Positions 1 through 10,040 of a stretch of DNA of 33,447 nucleotides are shown here, one piece after another. The notes under the pieces are model-generated. The model was not told where the DNA came from, searched no databases, and saw only the letters and a program-made list of their open reading frames with translations. Positions within the stretch are counted from its first letter, which is position 1. Each line of letters starts with the position of its first letter. This DNA comes from Fragilaria crotonensis. Taxonomy: Eukaryota > Bacillariophyta > Fragilariophyceae > Fragilariales > Fragilariaceae. The stretch lies in the NCBI GenBank assembly GCA_022925895.1, contig JAKSYS010000681.1:1-33447 (forward strand), given 5' to 3'. The translations under genes were made by a program, and so were the position numbers.

Positions 1-590
<590 letters not shown>

Positions 591-723
591 TTGATGGAAA
601 AGGAGGAAGAAAGCAAAGGTGAGACGGCAAGATGGTGCTAAATAATCGACGTCGAATCAACGAGGACGAAAAACGAAGGATTCCTAAATCCTGTAGACAT
701 CGTAGAACACCTACATGGATCAT

Positions 724-2044
724 GGAATTTCTATGGATATCGTGGACTGCGTTGGTTGGCTACAGTTCATTGGAACATGGAAGGCCTCGCGAAGTCCACT
801 GAGAATCAATGAAAGTAAAATCATTCACGAGGCTCTCACCATTTTGATTCAATTACAATTGTAAGGTAACGTGGAGGAGACGAGCGATGCAATGAAAGTC
901 ACCAGAGGTGGGAGCTGTGGATGGTCGATGTGATTCTCTTCGGCTCGCAAATGCGGATTTTATAAAAGCGGCGCGTCGTGTAATACGCGCGCCCTCCAGA
1001 CCTTTGGAATGCTTGTCGTCTTTTGCTGATTTTCACTTGTACTGGAGTACGACGTACGATACACGGTACTTCGTCGTAGAAGTATGCAGGGTGTCATACT
1101 CCGTACGTGGTATAGTCCTTGTACTCGGAGTACCAGGTAGTACCAGTATGCATATGTACTCGGAGTAGAAGGTACAGTACAATGTACTGTAGAAAGTAAA
1201 ATCCTCTACCTACTGCGATACACCCTACAGCAGCGTGGAACGTGGGAGGTCCGGTAAAATCACGTTTCTTCTCGTAGCTTCTACATGCAATTAATACCAA
1301 GCAGAGGTGCGTGGCTGGACCTTCCATAGTTGTACTTGTAATCTCTGTAGCTACATACTACCGTAGAATTACCGTACCTTACTTGTGAGCCTGTACTGCA
1401 GTACTCCGATACTACGCTACCAGTAATTCTAAAACTGGCTATAATTATCCACGAAGGTCAGAAAATGACGGTTTCAGACTGGATCGAAGATAGCTAACTA
1501 TCATACGTCTCACAGCGGCAGCACGTAAAATAGATTTGGGATTTTTTATCATACGTCTTGAGTTACAAAATTTCGACCCGCTCCAGGTGTGTCGACAAGC
1601 ACATGCTCCGAGTACGATGTGCCTATAGCCTTATTCTACATGATAGTATGATCCACAGAGTTCAATAGTCTCACAGTTACTGAACTAATTTTGCGTACTA
1701 ACAACGGTACTGATATTACGGTAGTCCTACCTATTACTACGAGTATTTCGTAGAACAAGGGGCTACAAGTACCTCGTACTGGAGTACGGTTACTGTTCGT
1801 CACGCGTCGCGCAAGTCTGCAACAACCTTGCAAACGACGAGCGGGCATGGTTCATGGCAGTTGTCAGTTTAATTGCTTCAGGTTACACGACATGGCGTCA
1901 TGGCTGATCACTTCGGTACGACTTTAGACACACAACCTTCGACTCGATAAGTTTGAATCCTAAGAAACCTCGCACCCCGGCGAGCGGCATCTATTTCAAG
2001 TACCGACCAGTTGTACTTTAGTCATCCCTTTGTCGTGACGTACA
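724..2044. other. Intergenic region, GTAC-rich, no gene seen
   Basis: There is no supported gene between the Ran relic and the PDZ-HEAT gene. From about 1030 to 1200 and 1340 to 1420, and again from 1600 to 1800, the sequence is dense in GTAC and TACTCCGTA-like palindromic words. The small open frames here are made of these words and resemble no protein. The last 150 bases before 2045 are ordinary in composition and presumably hold the promoter of the downstream gene, but I see no clear motif. Confidence 0.6.
1030..1200. repeat. GTAC-centred palindrome-rich run
   Basis: The run contains many copies of GTAC in contexts such as GGAGTAC, CGTACG and GGTACAGTACAATGTAC, in both orientations. The same word family recurs in nearly every intergenic space of the window, including 8690-8940, 17100-17270, 21960-22200, 23565-23680, 25190-25310 and 30520-30640. 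It is almost absent from coding exons. Confidence 0.6.
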
Positions 2045-5000
2045 ATGGAACCCGTGACCAAGGACCGTGGAATGAATCCCAGTCACGACGGAAATGGAAA
2101 TGGAAACGACGACAAATGTGCATTTCAAGAACATGTTCATATTGAGGAAGATGACACCTCGATGGGAATAGTCAACGATTGCAATGATGCCCTTTCAGTA
2201 AATGGCCTGATACAACCAGGAGAATTTTTTCACGACTTGAAATCAGAAGCGACGCAACGTAGTGACCGTGATCCTTCCGTTGCCAACGATGCGGAGGTGC
2301 TCGTTCAATCGAAAGATGCACTCAAGATTGAGTCGGTTATTGACTCCCCGCGCGATGCGGTTGTATCAACAACTGTGGTATTAAAGGACGGATCGCCACC
2401 GGAACGTGACATAACCGAAGTCACTCACGAAAGCTCACGACGACAATACGAAGTAGGAGGGAGCTTGCTATCCACCGAAGACGGCATCTCTGTGATGGAA
2501 GGAAGGGAGGCGCATACCGGAATCGTGGATTGTACAGTACCTTCGTACGAAGGCTATGGCGAACCTCCAACAGACATTGACGCATCCAAGAACCCGAAAA
2601 ACGCACTCGGTGTTGGAGGTTTCAACAGATCAGGGGACACAAATGCTGACCTTCTTGTCAGTAAAAGTGATATCACAACCGAAATCAATCTCTTAGCTAA
2701 CGAATCCGCTGATCCGATTGAGCTACAAGGGCCGGGCTGTAACAGCTCCAGAATACCAATGCCAGAAAAGGACCACAAGAGCGGAGATGATCAATCTGGC
2801 ATCGATTTTTACCAACTTAGCCGAGAGACTTCTTCAGAAAATCCAGTTATAATCGCAAAATCATCTGATAGTGACGAAGCAAATGAGGATGACTTTGCGT
2901 CAGGTGCAGCAGCTACTATGGCTGCAGTGGCAGCTGCTGCCTCTGCCAACACCACGTCGCCTTCTGCTGCAGCTGAAGCTGCGCGAGCGATGGCACCGAA
3001 CCTTGTCCCAGCCACGATATCAACTCGAAAAGAGGATATTACCATCGTTCGATTGTCAGCAGTCAAAGCACAGATGTTGAAACGAGTGGATTCAGTACAC
3101 AAGGCGACCCAGTCCCATAGCGATCATGGATTAGACCAACGGAGAGACATCGTAGAGCAAAGGCTTGCAAGAAGCGAGAACGACGCATTCTTGCAGTATC
3201 TGCTGCTGTTTCAATACTTCAGAATATACGAAGAGAGCCACGATCCACTTGAAATTGTGTCGTCGGCTGTTGAACCTTTGGGCCCGGGGACGAACGATGG
3301 CAAGTCATCGGGACAATCCCACGTTTTGACTTCTTCTGAAAAGGTTAGGTCGATGCTGCACATGGCCGAAGAAGCCTATGACGCGATGGAAGCTCTGCTC
3401 CCTGCCTTGCCCTCCAAGGTGGATTACCAACGCAGTCTTGACGATGGAGAGTCGGAATTCCTTGACACTCCTCTTGTGCCCGACTTGTTGCCGCCGTGCA
3501 CTTCGGTGCGTGGGGACGCGACTTTACAGTTCTTCCTTGCATGTCGTGGGGAGGGAAACGAAAAGCAGTCAGACAGACCAGGGGCTGATTTATCTCCTCC
3601 AAAGGACGATACGGCCTCGGAGCCTGGAACTGCCGTTGATGCCAGCTCAAACGAAAATGATTCTATTGACCTGAATGTCGTGCCCAAATCGGCGGCCTCA
3701 GTCTTCACGAGCATGTTCTCGTCAATGACGCGAACAAGCAAAATTCCACCCGCTCGTCCTAGCAGTAGCGCCCTTGCCGGCGTCTTCCGAAAACGTTCAC
3801 ACGCCAACGACTCAATTTTGTCTGAGAAAGAGGACGATGTACCGACTAGAATCAGTTCGGAAGGCGACCTGCTTCCTGGAGAATATGCCGTATCCATTGA
3901 TCGTGAAATGTTGGGATTAACCGTCGAGAATGTATTGGAACGCACAGTTGTGCGCACGGTACTTCCAGGAGGCGCAGCCAAGAAAGCGAGATCGGATCCC
4001 TGATTGTCAAGGTCGGAAACGTAGAAACGAAGAACCTCACTCATTTCGAAACCATTGATGAACTTCGCCAAAGTCAACGACCGCTGAAGCTTGTTCTGCG
4101 CCATATTGCCGGTGATTCATTGCGGTCTGCGCGCGAAGAAATGGGTCGCCTCATTCGTGGAGGTGGGTTCGGTACGTCGCTTGCTTCCGATCTGAATGGT
4201 AATGCGGAGCTGGAGAAACGGCCAGCCGTCCAATCCTTCGCAAGGGCTCTCAATGGGAAGCTGTCGAAGGCCGAGGCTTTCTCTCAGGTTCTGCACCAGC
4301 GGTGGAGCAAAGATGGGACACTTTATGTTAATAAGAAGGAAGAAGCGCTTGTGCAAGCAGGCGAGAAACTAGTTTGGATCCTTACTCTGCTTGTAATCGG
4401 TCTTGAAAGAGAAGCGTCGAAGGCACCATCTCTTGCATCGCGAGAGCCACCCGAGGGTTCTCCAGGGAAGCGGTCGTACGCATCTCACGCGGGCGAGGAC
4501 TATGTCGAGGCATCGAAAAGCGTTTCAAAGTTCTATGGGATTTTGTAAGCTACAAACTTCTCGCTGCTTCGAGTCACCAAGGTGATTCAGGAAACCTGCA
4601 GAAGAGTTTGCGCTTGGTAGTCCTGGAAATCGTGGGAGGCGAGGCCGCCACCGCTTCCTGCCGGGCGATTCGGGGCACGTGCGCGAGCGCTGGATCACGT
4701 GACCACCAAAAGGACGAAAGATTCCAACGAACTTCTTGTTCGCATCGGAGATGTTCTACACCGCACACGGACTTTCCTTGCGGACCCGGCCTCACCAGCG
4801 GCTCTGGTCAGAGGAGAAGTGATATCGTTTTTGTGTGACATTCTGGACATAGATACGGACATGGTGCTATCTGAAGAAGAGGGTGGATCGTCAAGCGCTG
4901 GGATCAAAGCGGCTCCTCTCAACGACCTCGGCGCTGCGGGTAGTCTTCTGAAATTGATCATCCTGAACTGCTCCATGATGAGGAGTCCTGGCTGTACCTC

Positions 5001-6960
5001 GTTGACAAATACTAGGAACGATCTTGACATGGAAGAAGAACAGCGACGACGTTTTGGTTCCTTGAAGAAACAACTAAGCGGAGTTGACCTTCATCGTTTT
5101 CATGCAGGAAATCGATTTCTTGCTGTCGTCCACAGGCTCGCCGCCAGCAGGTCTGTCAGTGCACGTGTCACGGCATGTTCGCTGGGTCCTGTGCTCTGGG
5201 GACACTTGGATTTTCCGCATCAGCTTCAGGTGAGCGACCCGTCAACACTATCGTTGCCACTCGTCTCGGTTTTCTAACATTCTGTCAGCTTCGAGGTGTC
5301 ATTACCAGGGCCCTGCATGACGTTGACGTTGTCGTTCGCAAATCAACAGCATCCGTGCTTCATGAGATAGCGGAGCTAGTCTTTGACCCCAGGGCTGTTC
5401 CGTGGCTAGTTCTGATGTGCGAGCGAGCAATGACAGATCCCGAACCCCAACTCAGAGCTGCCGCGATGACTCTCACGTGGCATCTCTGGAGCACTTACCC
5501 AACGCTTTCCTTGGTGATGCTAGCGAAGGAAGCCGGTCTCTCCGCCGTCTTCCTCCTCAGGTGACCCAACGTTTGCTGAAGTCTACCTACTTCAGTGTAA
5601 ACTACTGCCCGTCGCTACTAGACTCGCTGAGGACAGAGCTCCATCTGTCCGGCTTGCAGTTGCCGCTCAGTGCGATCGATTGTGTAATTCGCTCGGCGAG
5701 CACTGGTACAGCGTCATCCTCGACGTCTTACACGCCTTGCTGGGAGATATGGATGAGAATGTTCGAGGCGAAGCGATTCTCTGTGTTCCTCGCATGGCGG
5801 AGATTGTGCTCATGACATCGACGCCGGAAAGAGCAAGCGTCGGGGTATTGGAGGCGTTTCTACCTGTTTTGGTCAAGCTTCTGAATGATCCCAGCTCAAA
5901 CGTCCGTGTTGCACTTGCAACAGCAGCGGGGGACTTACTGACGCTGCTGGTTGGGCTCCAAAGTCTCCATGAGATATCCCCACCATCGGCGCATGACCAG
6001 CTCTCCGAACTGACTGAAAAGACGAACAAAAAGCACGTTGATGATACTCTCATTCCACTGCTGCAAAATCTGCTGAATGACTCTGAACCAGAAGTCACGA
6101 GCGCAGCGCTAAGAGCAGTGACGAATGCCTCCCGTGGAAATGTTCGAGAAATCCGGACCCGACGGAATTCGCGTGTGGTCGATGATGACACGCTGTCTAT
6201 CTCGTCATACCAGTCGCACACCAGTCTCGAGCGCAAAGACCCTGTTTTCATTCCGGTCCTTTCTGAGGAACAAGTAATGCGTCTCCTGCCTACACTTACT
6301 GGTCTAGCAAACAGTCGGCAGTGGCGAGTTCGTCAGGGCGCAGTTGAGATTGTACCTGCTTTACTTGGGTGCACTTCGAAGCTTGAAATCAGATCTGTGG
6401 TTGCACAGCTTTGCTTTCGATTGATGGACGATAAGGTGGATGCAGTGAGGAGGACTGCTGCAGAGTGTTTATGTCTGAGCGGAGGTGGCCTCGGTAGCCA
6501 CGGAGAAGAGAGCGCTGGTGAATGGGTGAATGCGATTGTGATTCCACACGTTCTCCACTGCAGCAAGAGTCCTGATTCGAAGCAACGCCTTCTTAGCTTG
6601 AAGATGATTGAAGTTATCATAGCCAACGGTATCTGTCCAGCAAGGCGAAGGACTTTGCGACAGGACAGTTCCGATCCGCCACGACTCGAGCTTCTCAAGA
6701 TCGCGATCTCGCTGTCGCTGGACTCTGTTGCAAACGTCCGCCTGAACTTTGGGAGACTTGTGTATAGTGTCGTTCTACTCGTTGATGATGAAGAGGTTGC
6801 CGCATTAACGAACGCTCTCAACGAGCAGATGAATGCGGAACAAGAGCGCGAGCGTGGCGGCGATCGAGATGTTTTATTCTTCGCCTCGCAAGCCATCACA
6901 CGCTCAAAAGAGAAGGACGAGGTATCGTTGGCGTCCTTGCAGGTTGGATCTGACCGATGA
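2045..6960 (+). CDS. PDZ and HEAT-repeat protein, frame interrupted five times
   Basis: The gene starts at ATG 2045 and ends at TGA 6958-6960. The first 600 residues or so are acidic and Ser-rich with an Ala-rich stretch (about 2910-3000) and no fold I recognise. A PDZ domain follows (about 3880-4110): it has the LPGGAAKKA turn and then GSLIVKVGN, but in another frame. The second half is alpha-helical HEAT repeats, for example LRGVITRALHDVDVVVRKS and VLEAFLPVLVKLLNDPSSNV, resembling protein phosphatase scaffolds of the PP2A-A/PP4R1 type. One intron is genuine (5230-5288). Five further frame changes have no fitting GT-AG intron: near 3990, 4517, 4657, 4698 and between 5524 and 5563. The first four each look like one lost base. 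From 5566 to the stop the frame is open. This is either a dying gene or a draft-quality stretch. The PDZ and HEAT calls are good; the phosphatase link is inference. Confidence 0.72.
5230..5288 (+). other. Spliceosomal intron, 59 bases
   Basis: The donor is CAG|GTGAGC and the acceptor TCTGTCAG|CTTCGA, with a branch-point-like TTCTAAC about 20 bases before the acceptor. Removal joins LQ to LRGV and moves frame 1 into frame 3, exactly as the HEAT repeats on both sides require. Confidence 0.85.
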
Positions 6961-7000
6961 GTTTAGGGGTGTGCTATTAATTTAGACAAGAATCCATCAA
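6961..7000. other. 40-base gap between convergent stops
   Basis: The stop codons of the HEAT gene (+) and of Tfb2 (-) face each other across 40 bases. The 3' untranslated regions therefore probably overlap, and any poly(A) signals must lie here or inside the neighbouring gene. Confidence 0.7.
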
Positions 7001-8542
7001 TCAAGTGCCACCTGCAGCGTTTCTCGCTCGCCATTGTCTCGCAAACGTTTGCACCTCTTCTGCCTTTGAAAAGTCGACATATATGGATCCTTTTGCCTTT
7101 GAGCTCCAGGTATGCGCACCTATTGTTTCAGAGTAGCTTTTGACAGCATTGAATTCGCTTTCGGAAACGCAGTCGCATTTCCATGCCTCGGTCCACTGCA
7201 ACCTGCGCAATTCGCGGTCCCACAACCAAATCTGATCTTCGACATTCTGGGGGATGGAAGACCCTGAATCAACCCTTAGTTTTGGGTGAGCATGTTTTTC
7301 TAGAAAGCGAAGAATCTGCTCAGCCTTCACTCCAAGGGAGAACGCCGATTTGACACTGTCTCTCGTAATGATCATAAACACCACATTTGGCAACCTGCGA
7401 ATCGTGTTTACGTCGCAAAATAAAGCAAGCATGCTCACGTGCAGTTCACTCGTCGTGTACGCACAAAGTTGGAAGTTGGTTTGCACGATGATTGCGAGGT
7501 GGGATGAATCGTGTGGCTTCGGATGCGCCAGGGCTGCATCCAATACCTTGGTTGAAAGTGACCACAGTGATGAAGTATTCGATGACGTGTCTTGAACAAG
7601 CTGCAACGCAATTTGAGTTGGATAGAAGATACTGCATTTCTCACTAAGATTTCGTACGTATAAAAGCCCAAACAGCGACAAATCTCGCATCAGACTTCTC
7701 CCACGTTTGTTGAGCGACGACGAGGAGTAGGCGTCACCAACCTTTGCGAAACTCAATGAGATGAGAAAAAGCATTGCCTCAGCGAGGAATTCATTTGCCT
7801 TCTTGTGGCCCTCCAGCGACTGCAAATACTGGACCACGAAATGCCATACTTGCTGGTGCGTGTCCAACAACATAAACTCGTAGCCACTTGACGTGATGAT
7901 CAAAGGCGCTCGATCAGCAGGGCCTTTGAAATCAGGATCAGGCTGCATCAATCCAGTCTCCTCTAGGAAACTGATGACCGCCTGAGGTGGTTCTTGTCGT
8001 ACGTTTGGGGTTCCAACGAGAAAATGTAGAACTGCATCCCATTGATCTTGAGTATGTCGGTCGAGGTCAGCTAAAGTGATGGGCTTATACTTGGCACCCG
8101 ATTCGTTTGCAATATTAATAATTTCGGAGGGTGTTAACGCAATCCAGGGTGAGGAATCCAGTGATCGAATCGATGCCTGCAAACCCTCGTTAAACTGGCG
8201 AGTCAACATAATGTCATCGCCGTTCTTCTCGATGATTCCCCACTTTTTGAGTTCTTTGAGGAGATGAGGAAGCTTTTGTTTTTGATGGACCCAATCACTG
8301 ACACCTTGAACCCCCGCCTGACCTCCCAAAGGAAAGCTCCCACCGCAGCACGCCAATCTCATGACAATTTGTTGTCCAACGTCAGAGAGCTGCTGGAGGA
8401 TGGCCCTACAAACGAATCTACCTCTGCTCTCATCAATGTATAATTCCAAGAGATTGGAGCGAGGTAGCGCAGTGCGAAGATAGTCCAGCACACCACTAGT
8501 CGATATCCGTTTCTTCTTTAGTTTTGCTTCAATATCCGCCAT
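7001..8542 (-). CDS. TFB2: TFIIH core subunit p52 (Tfb2/GTF2H4 family)
   Basis: This is a 513-residue uninterrupted protein; human p52 is 462 residues. p52 anchors and stimulates the XPB helicase in TFIIH, which opens promoters for RNA polymerase II and opens DNA during nucleotide excision repair. The N-terminal part has the family's VLDYLRTALPRSNLLELY and the winged-helix region with SDWVHQKQK and LKELKKWGI. The middle holds SGYEFMLLDTHQQVW and the LAEAMLFLISLSFAKVG segment. The C-terminal part has FQLCAYTTSELHVSMLALF, followed by QILRFLEKHAHP and the terminal QIWLWDRELRRLQW segment. I chose the ATG at 8542 (MADIEAK) because the frame upstream of it has no family similarity and lacks an ATG start. 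The gene has no intron. It converges with the HEAT gene and diverges from the plastid protein gene at 9016. Confidence 0.95.
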   Translation of the reverse strand: MADIEAKLKKKRISTSGVLDYLRTALPRSNLLELYIDESRGRFVCRAILQQLSDVGQQIVMRLACCGGSFPLGGQAGVQGVSDWVHQKQKLPHLLKELKKWGIIEKNGDDIMLTRQFNEGLQASIRSLDSSPWIALTPSEIINIANESGAKYKPITLADLDRHTQDQWDAVLHFLVGTPNVRQEPPQAVISFLEETGLMQPDPDFKGPADRAPLIITSSGYEFMLLDTHQQVWHFVVQYLQSLEGHKKANEFLAEAMLFLISLSFAKVGDAYSSSSLNKRGRSLMRDLSLFGLLYVRNLSEKCSIFYPTQIALQLVQDTSSNTSSLWSLSTKVLDAALAHPKPHDSSHLAIIVQTNFQLCAYTTSELHVSMLALFCDVNTIRRLPNVVFMIITRDSVKSAFSLGVKAEQILRFLEKHAHPKLRVDSGSSIPQNVEDQIWLWDRELRRLQWTEAWKCDCVSESEFNAVKSYSETIGAHTWSSKAKGSIYVDFSKAEEVQTFARQWRARNAAGGT

Positions 8543-9015
8543 TGTCACTTCCACGGTCAATAAATGAAAACCAGAGTTCGCTCTCACATGTGCCGCCGAT
8601 TCCGACTTCCGGCTCGAGCTCTTGGCGCTACGTATGATATAGTACACGACAGATGCGTACAGTAGATTGTAGAACCGTAGTAACCAAACCTACGGTAGTA
8701 ACGGTACCGTACAACGGTACCTCTCGGTTCTTGTTGTATGCAGTTTGCAGTAGTACTGTACTACCACGTACCAGGTAAAATTGTACTGTAGTATGCAACA
8801 GTAGCACTTCGAGTATGCATACTGCATACTATGCGTCAGTAGAACGTAGCCCAGGTAGCAGCTGGCACAGCACAGGATAACTCATATCTCATACTCGAGT
8901 ATGTCATATGTCATATGACATACGTACTCGTATGCACCAAACTCCGTCGTATTGAGCGTTTCTGCTCATCACATAAGCGTTGATAACCACGCTTTACAAA
9001 AAAAGACAGTTGAAA
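8543..9015. promoter_or_regulatory. Shared divergent promoter region, GTAC-rich
   Basis: The 473 bases lie between the starts of Tfb2 (-) and the plastid protein gene (+), so both promoters must be here or in the genes. About 8690-8940 is filled with GTAC and CATACT/AGTATG words, including a stretch near 8900 made of repeated CATATG. No TATA box can be called with confidence. Confidence 0.5.
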
Positions 9016-9657
9016 ATGATCAAGCAAATCGTTCTCATCGCCGCTCTTGCTGCCTCCGCTTCAGCGTTCGCTCCGGCTCCAAGGTGTGTGTTATTCAAAC
9101 CTGTAAACAGCGATATGACGGTAGACTTTTCGCCATCGTCGCATCTTCTCCTTCAACTGGATTGATATTCAAGTGCGTGTTCGTCTGGCCGTTGGCCACA
9201 GCAGGAATCGATGGATCCTGCACCAGGTTTGATACCAGGTACTTCCTGTACTCGAATTGGTAGTACAGTACCGGAACAATTTTACTACCGGTGGACGTCG
9301 AATCCGTGCTTTGTGCACCTTTGGGCATGGAGGCTGACGTGTTGGCTTGAGTGATTGTTGCAGTTTTGATTGCATGATGCCTCACGCCCGTTCTTCCCTC
9401 TCCTTCCTTGGCAATGCTTCGCCTTACTAATATTCAAATGATGCACTCTCTCCATCGCAAAAAACTTATTCCGATCTTTTTATGATGATTCTTCGATCGA
9501 AGACCTTTCGGGATTTCTCGCTCTCAAGGCTGAACCTGAGGAGAAGGACTGGGAGGCTGAGTTCAAAAAGATGGAGAAGGAGGCCGAAGAACGACTTGAT
9601 GCCAAGGTTGCTGAAATGATGTCCAACATTGAGAAGACCGGTGCCACAGGAAATTAA
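9016..9657 (+). CDS. Small plastid-targeted protein, two exons, function unknown
   Basis: Exon 1 (9016-9085) encodes a signal peptide with the ASAF motif at residues 15-18 followed by AP; cleavage would fall before Phe18. This is the bipartite signal for complex plastids of diatoms and relatives. Exon 2 (9503-9657) encodes a charged helical tail, beginning LSGFLALKAEPEEKDWE and continuing FKKMEKEAEERLDAKVAEM to a TAA. The exons join in frame only if the donor is the GT at 9086 (AGGT|GTGTGT) and the acceptor is the AG at 9501-9502. The product is 74 residues, so the mature protein is only about 55. The predicted tail is amphipathic and possibly coiled-coil. I do not recognise the family. The 417-base intron is long for this genome and could hide another small exon. 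Confidence 0.6.
9086..9502 (+). other. Probable 417-base intron
   Basis: It runs from GTGTGT to ATCGAAG and contains a CTAAT branch-like site (about 9427) and a GTAC-rich segment (about 9227-9290). The donor offers three overlapping GTs (9084, 9086 and 9088); only 9086 keeps the frame with this acceptor. The last 75 bases before the acceptor have no other AG. Confidence 0.5.
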
Positions 9658-10040
9658 GCATTCCGACCCCACTACTAGCGTAGTACTGGAATGAACATGG
9701 GATAGCTCAAAACTCTCAGGCCTTGTAAAATTGCTATGTCAAGAGTTTATGAAATAGCATATATTTAACTCGTCCTGCTAAAGACATTACTTCTCCTCAC
9801 AACAAGAGCGTTCGCTGTCGACAGGACTGATTTGTTCTAAGTCCGCTGGATGGTTGAGGTGAGGCAACCGCTGCGGCGAGGACAAACACCTCCAAGACGT
9901 GGGATCGAACCTTAGGAATGCCCGGTAAAGAAAGGATATCTCTGAAGCGAACACAACTAGTGCACAATGCATACAAACCCAGCAAGGTCCGACACGAAGG
10001 GACTCGCGAATGAAGCGATAATGCGAGCCAGCTCAGTTGC
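9658..10040. other. Intergenic, no gene seen
   Basis: The first 120 bases are presumably the 3' untranslated region of the plastid protein gene. The remainder has normal CpG content and no supported gene; a leftward frame across it is long but has no family resemblance. Confidence 0.5.

Noticed and set aside
908-1327. Two overlapping small frames on opposite strands
   Set aside because: They consist largely of GTAC repeat words translated, with no protein resemblance.
4632-4720. Intron to explain the frame changes near 4657 and 4698
   Set aside because: GT-AG pairs tried (4632-4712 and 4632-4720) give the wrong frame, and the skipped sequence itself reads as plausible protein in a third frame.
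9890-9920. GGGATCGAACC, which in reverse looks like a tRNA T-loop
   Set aside because: The arms beside it do not pair, and no anticodon arm or acceptor stem can be built.
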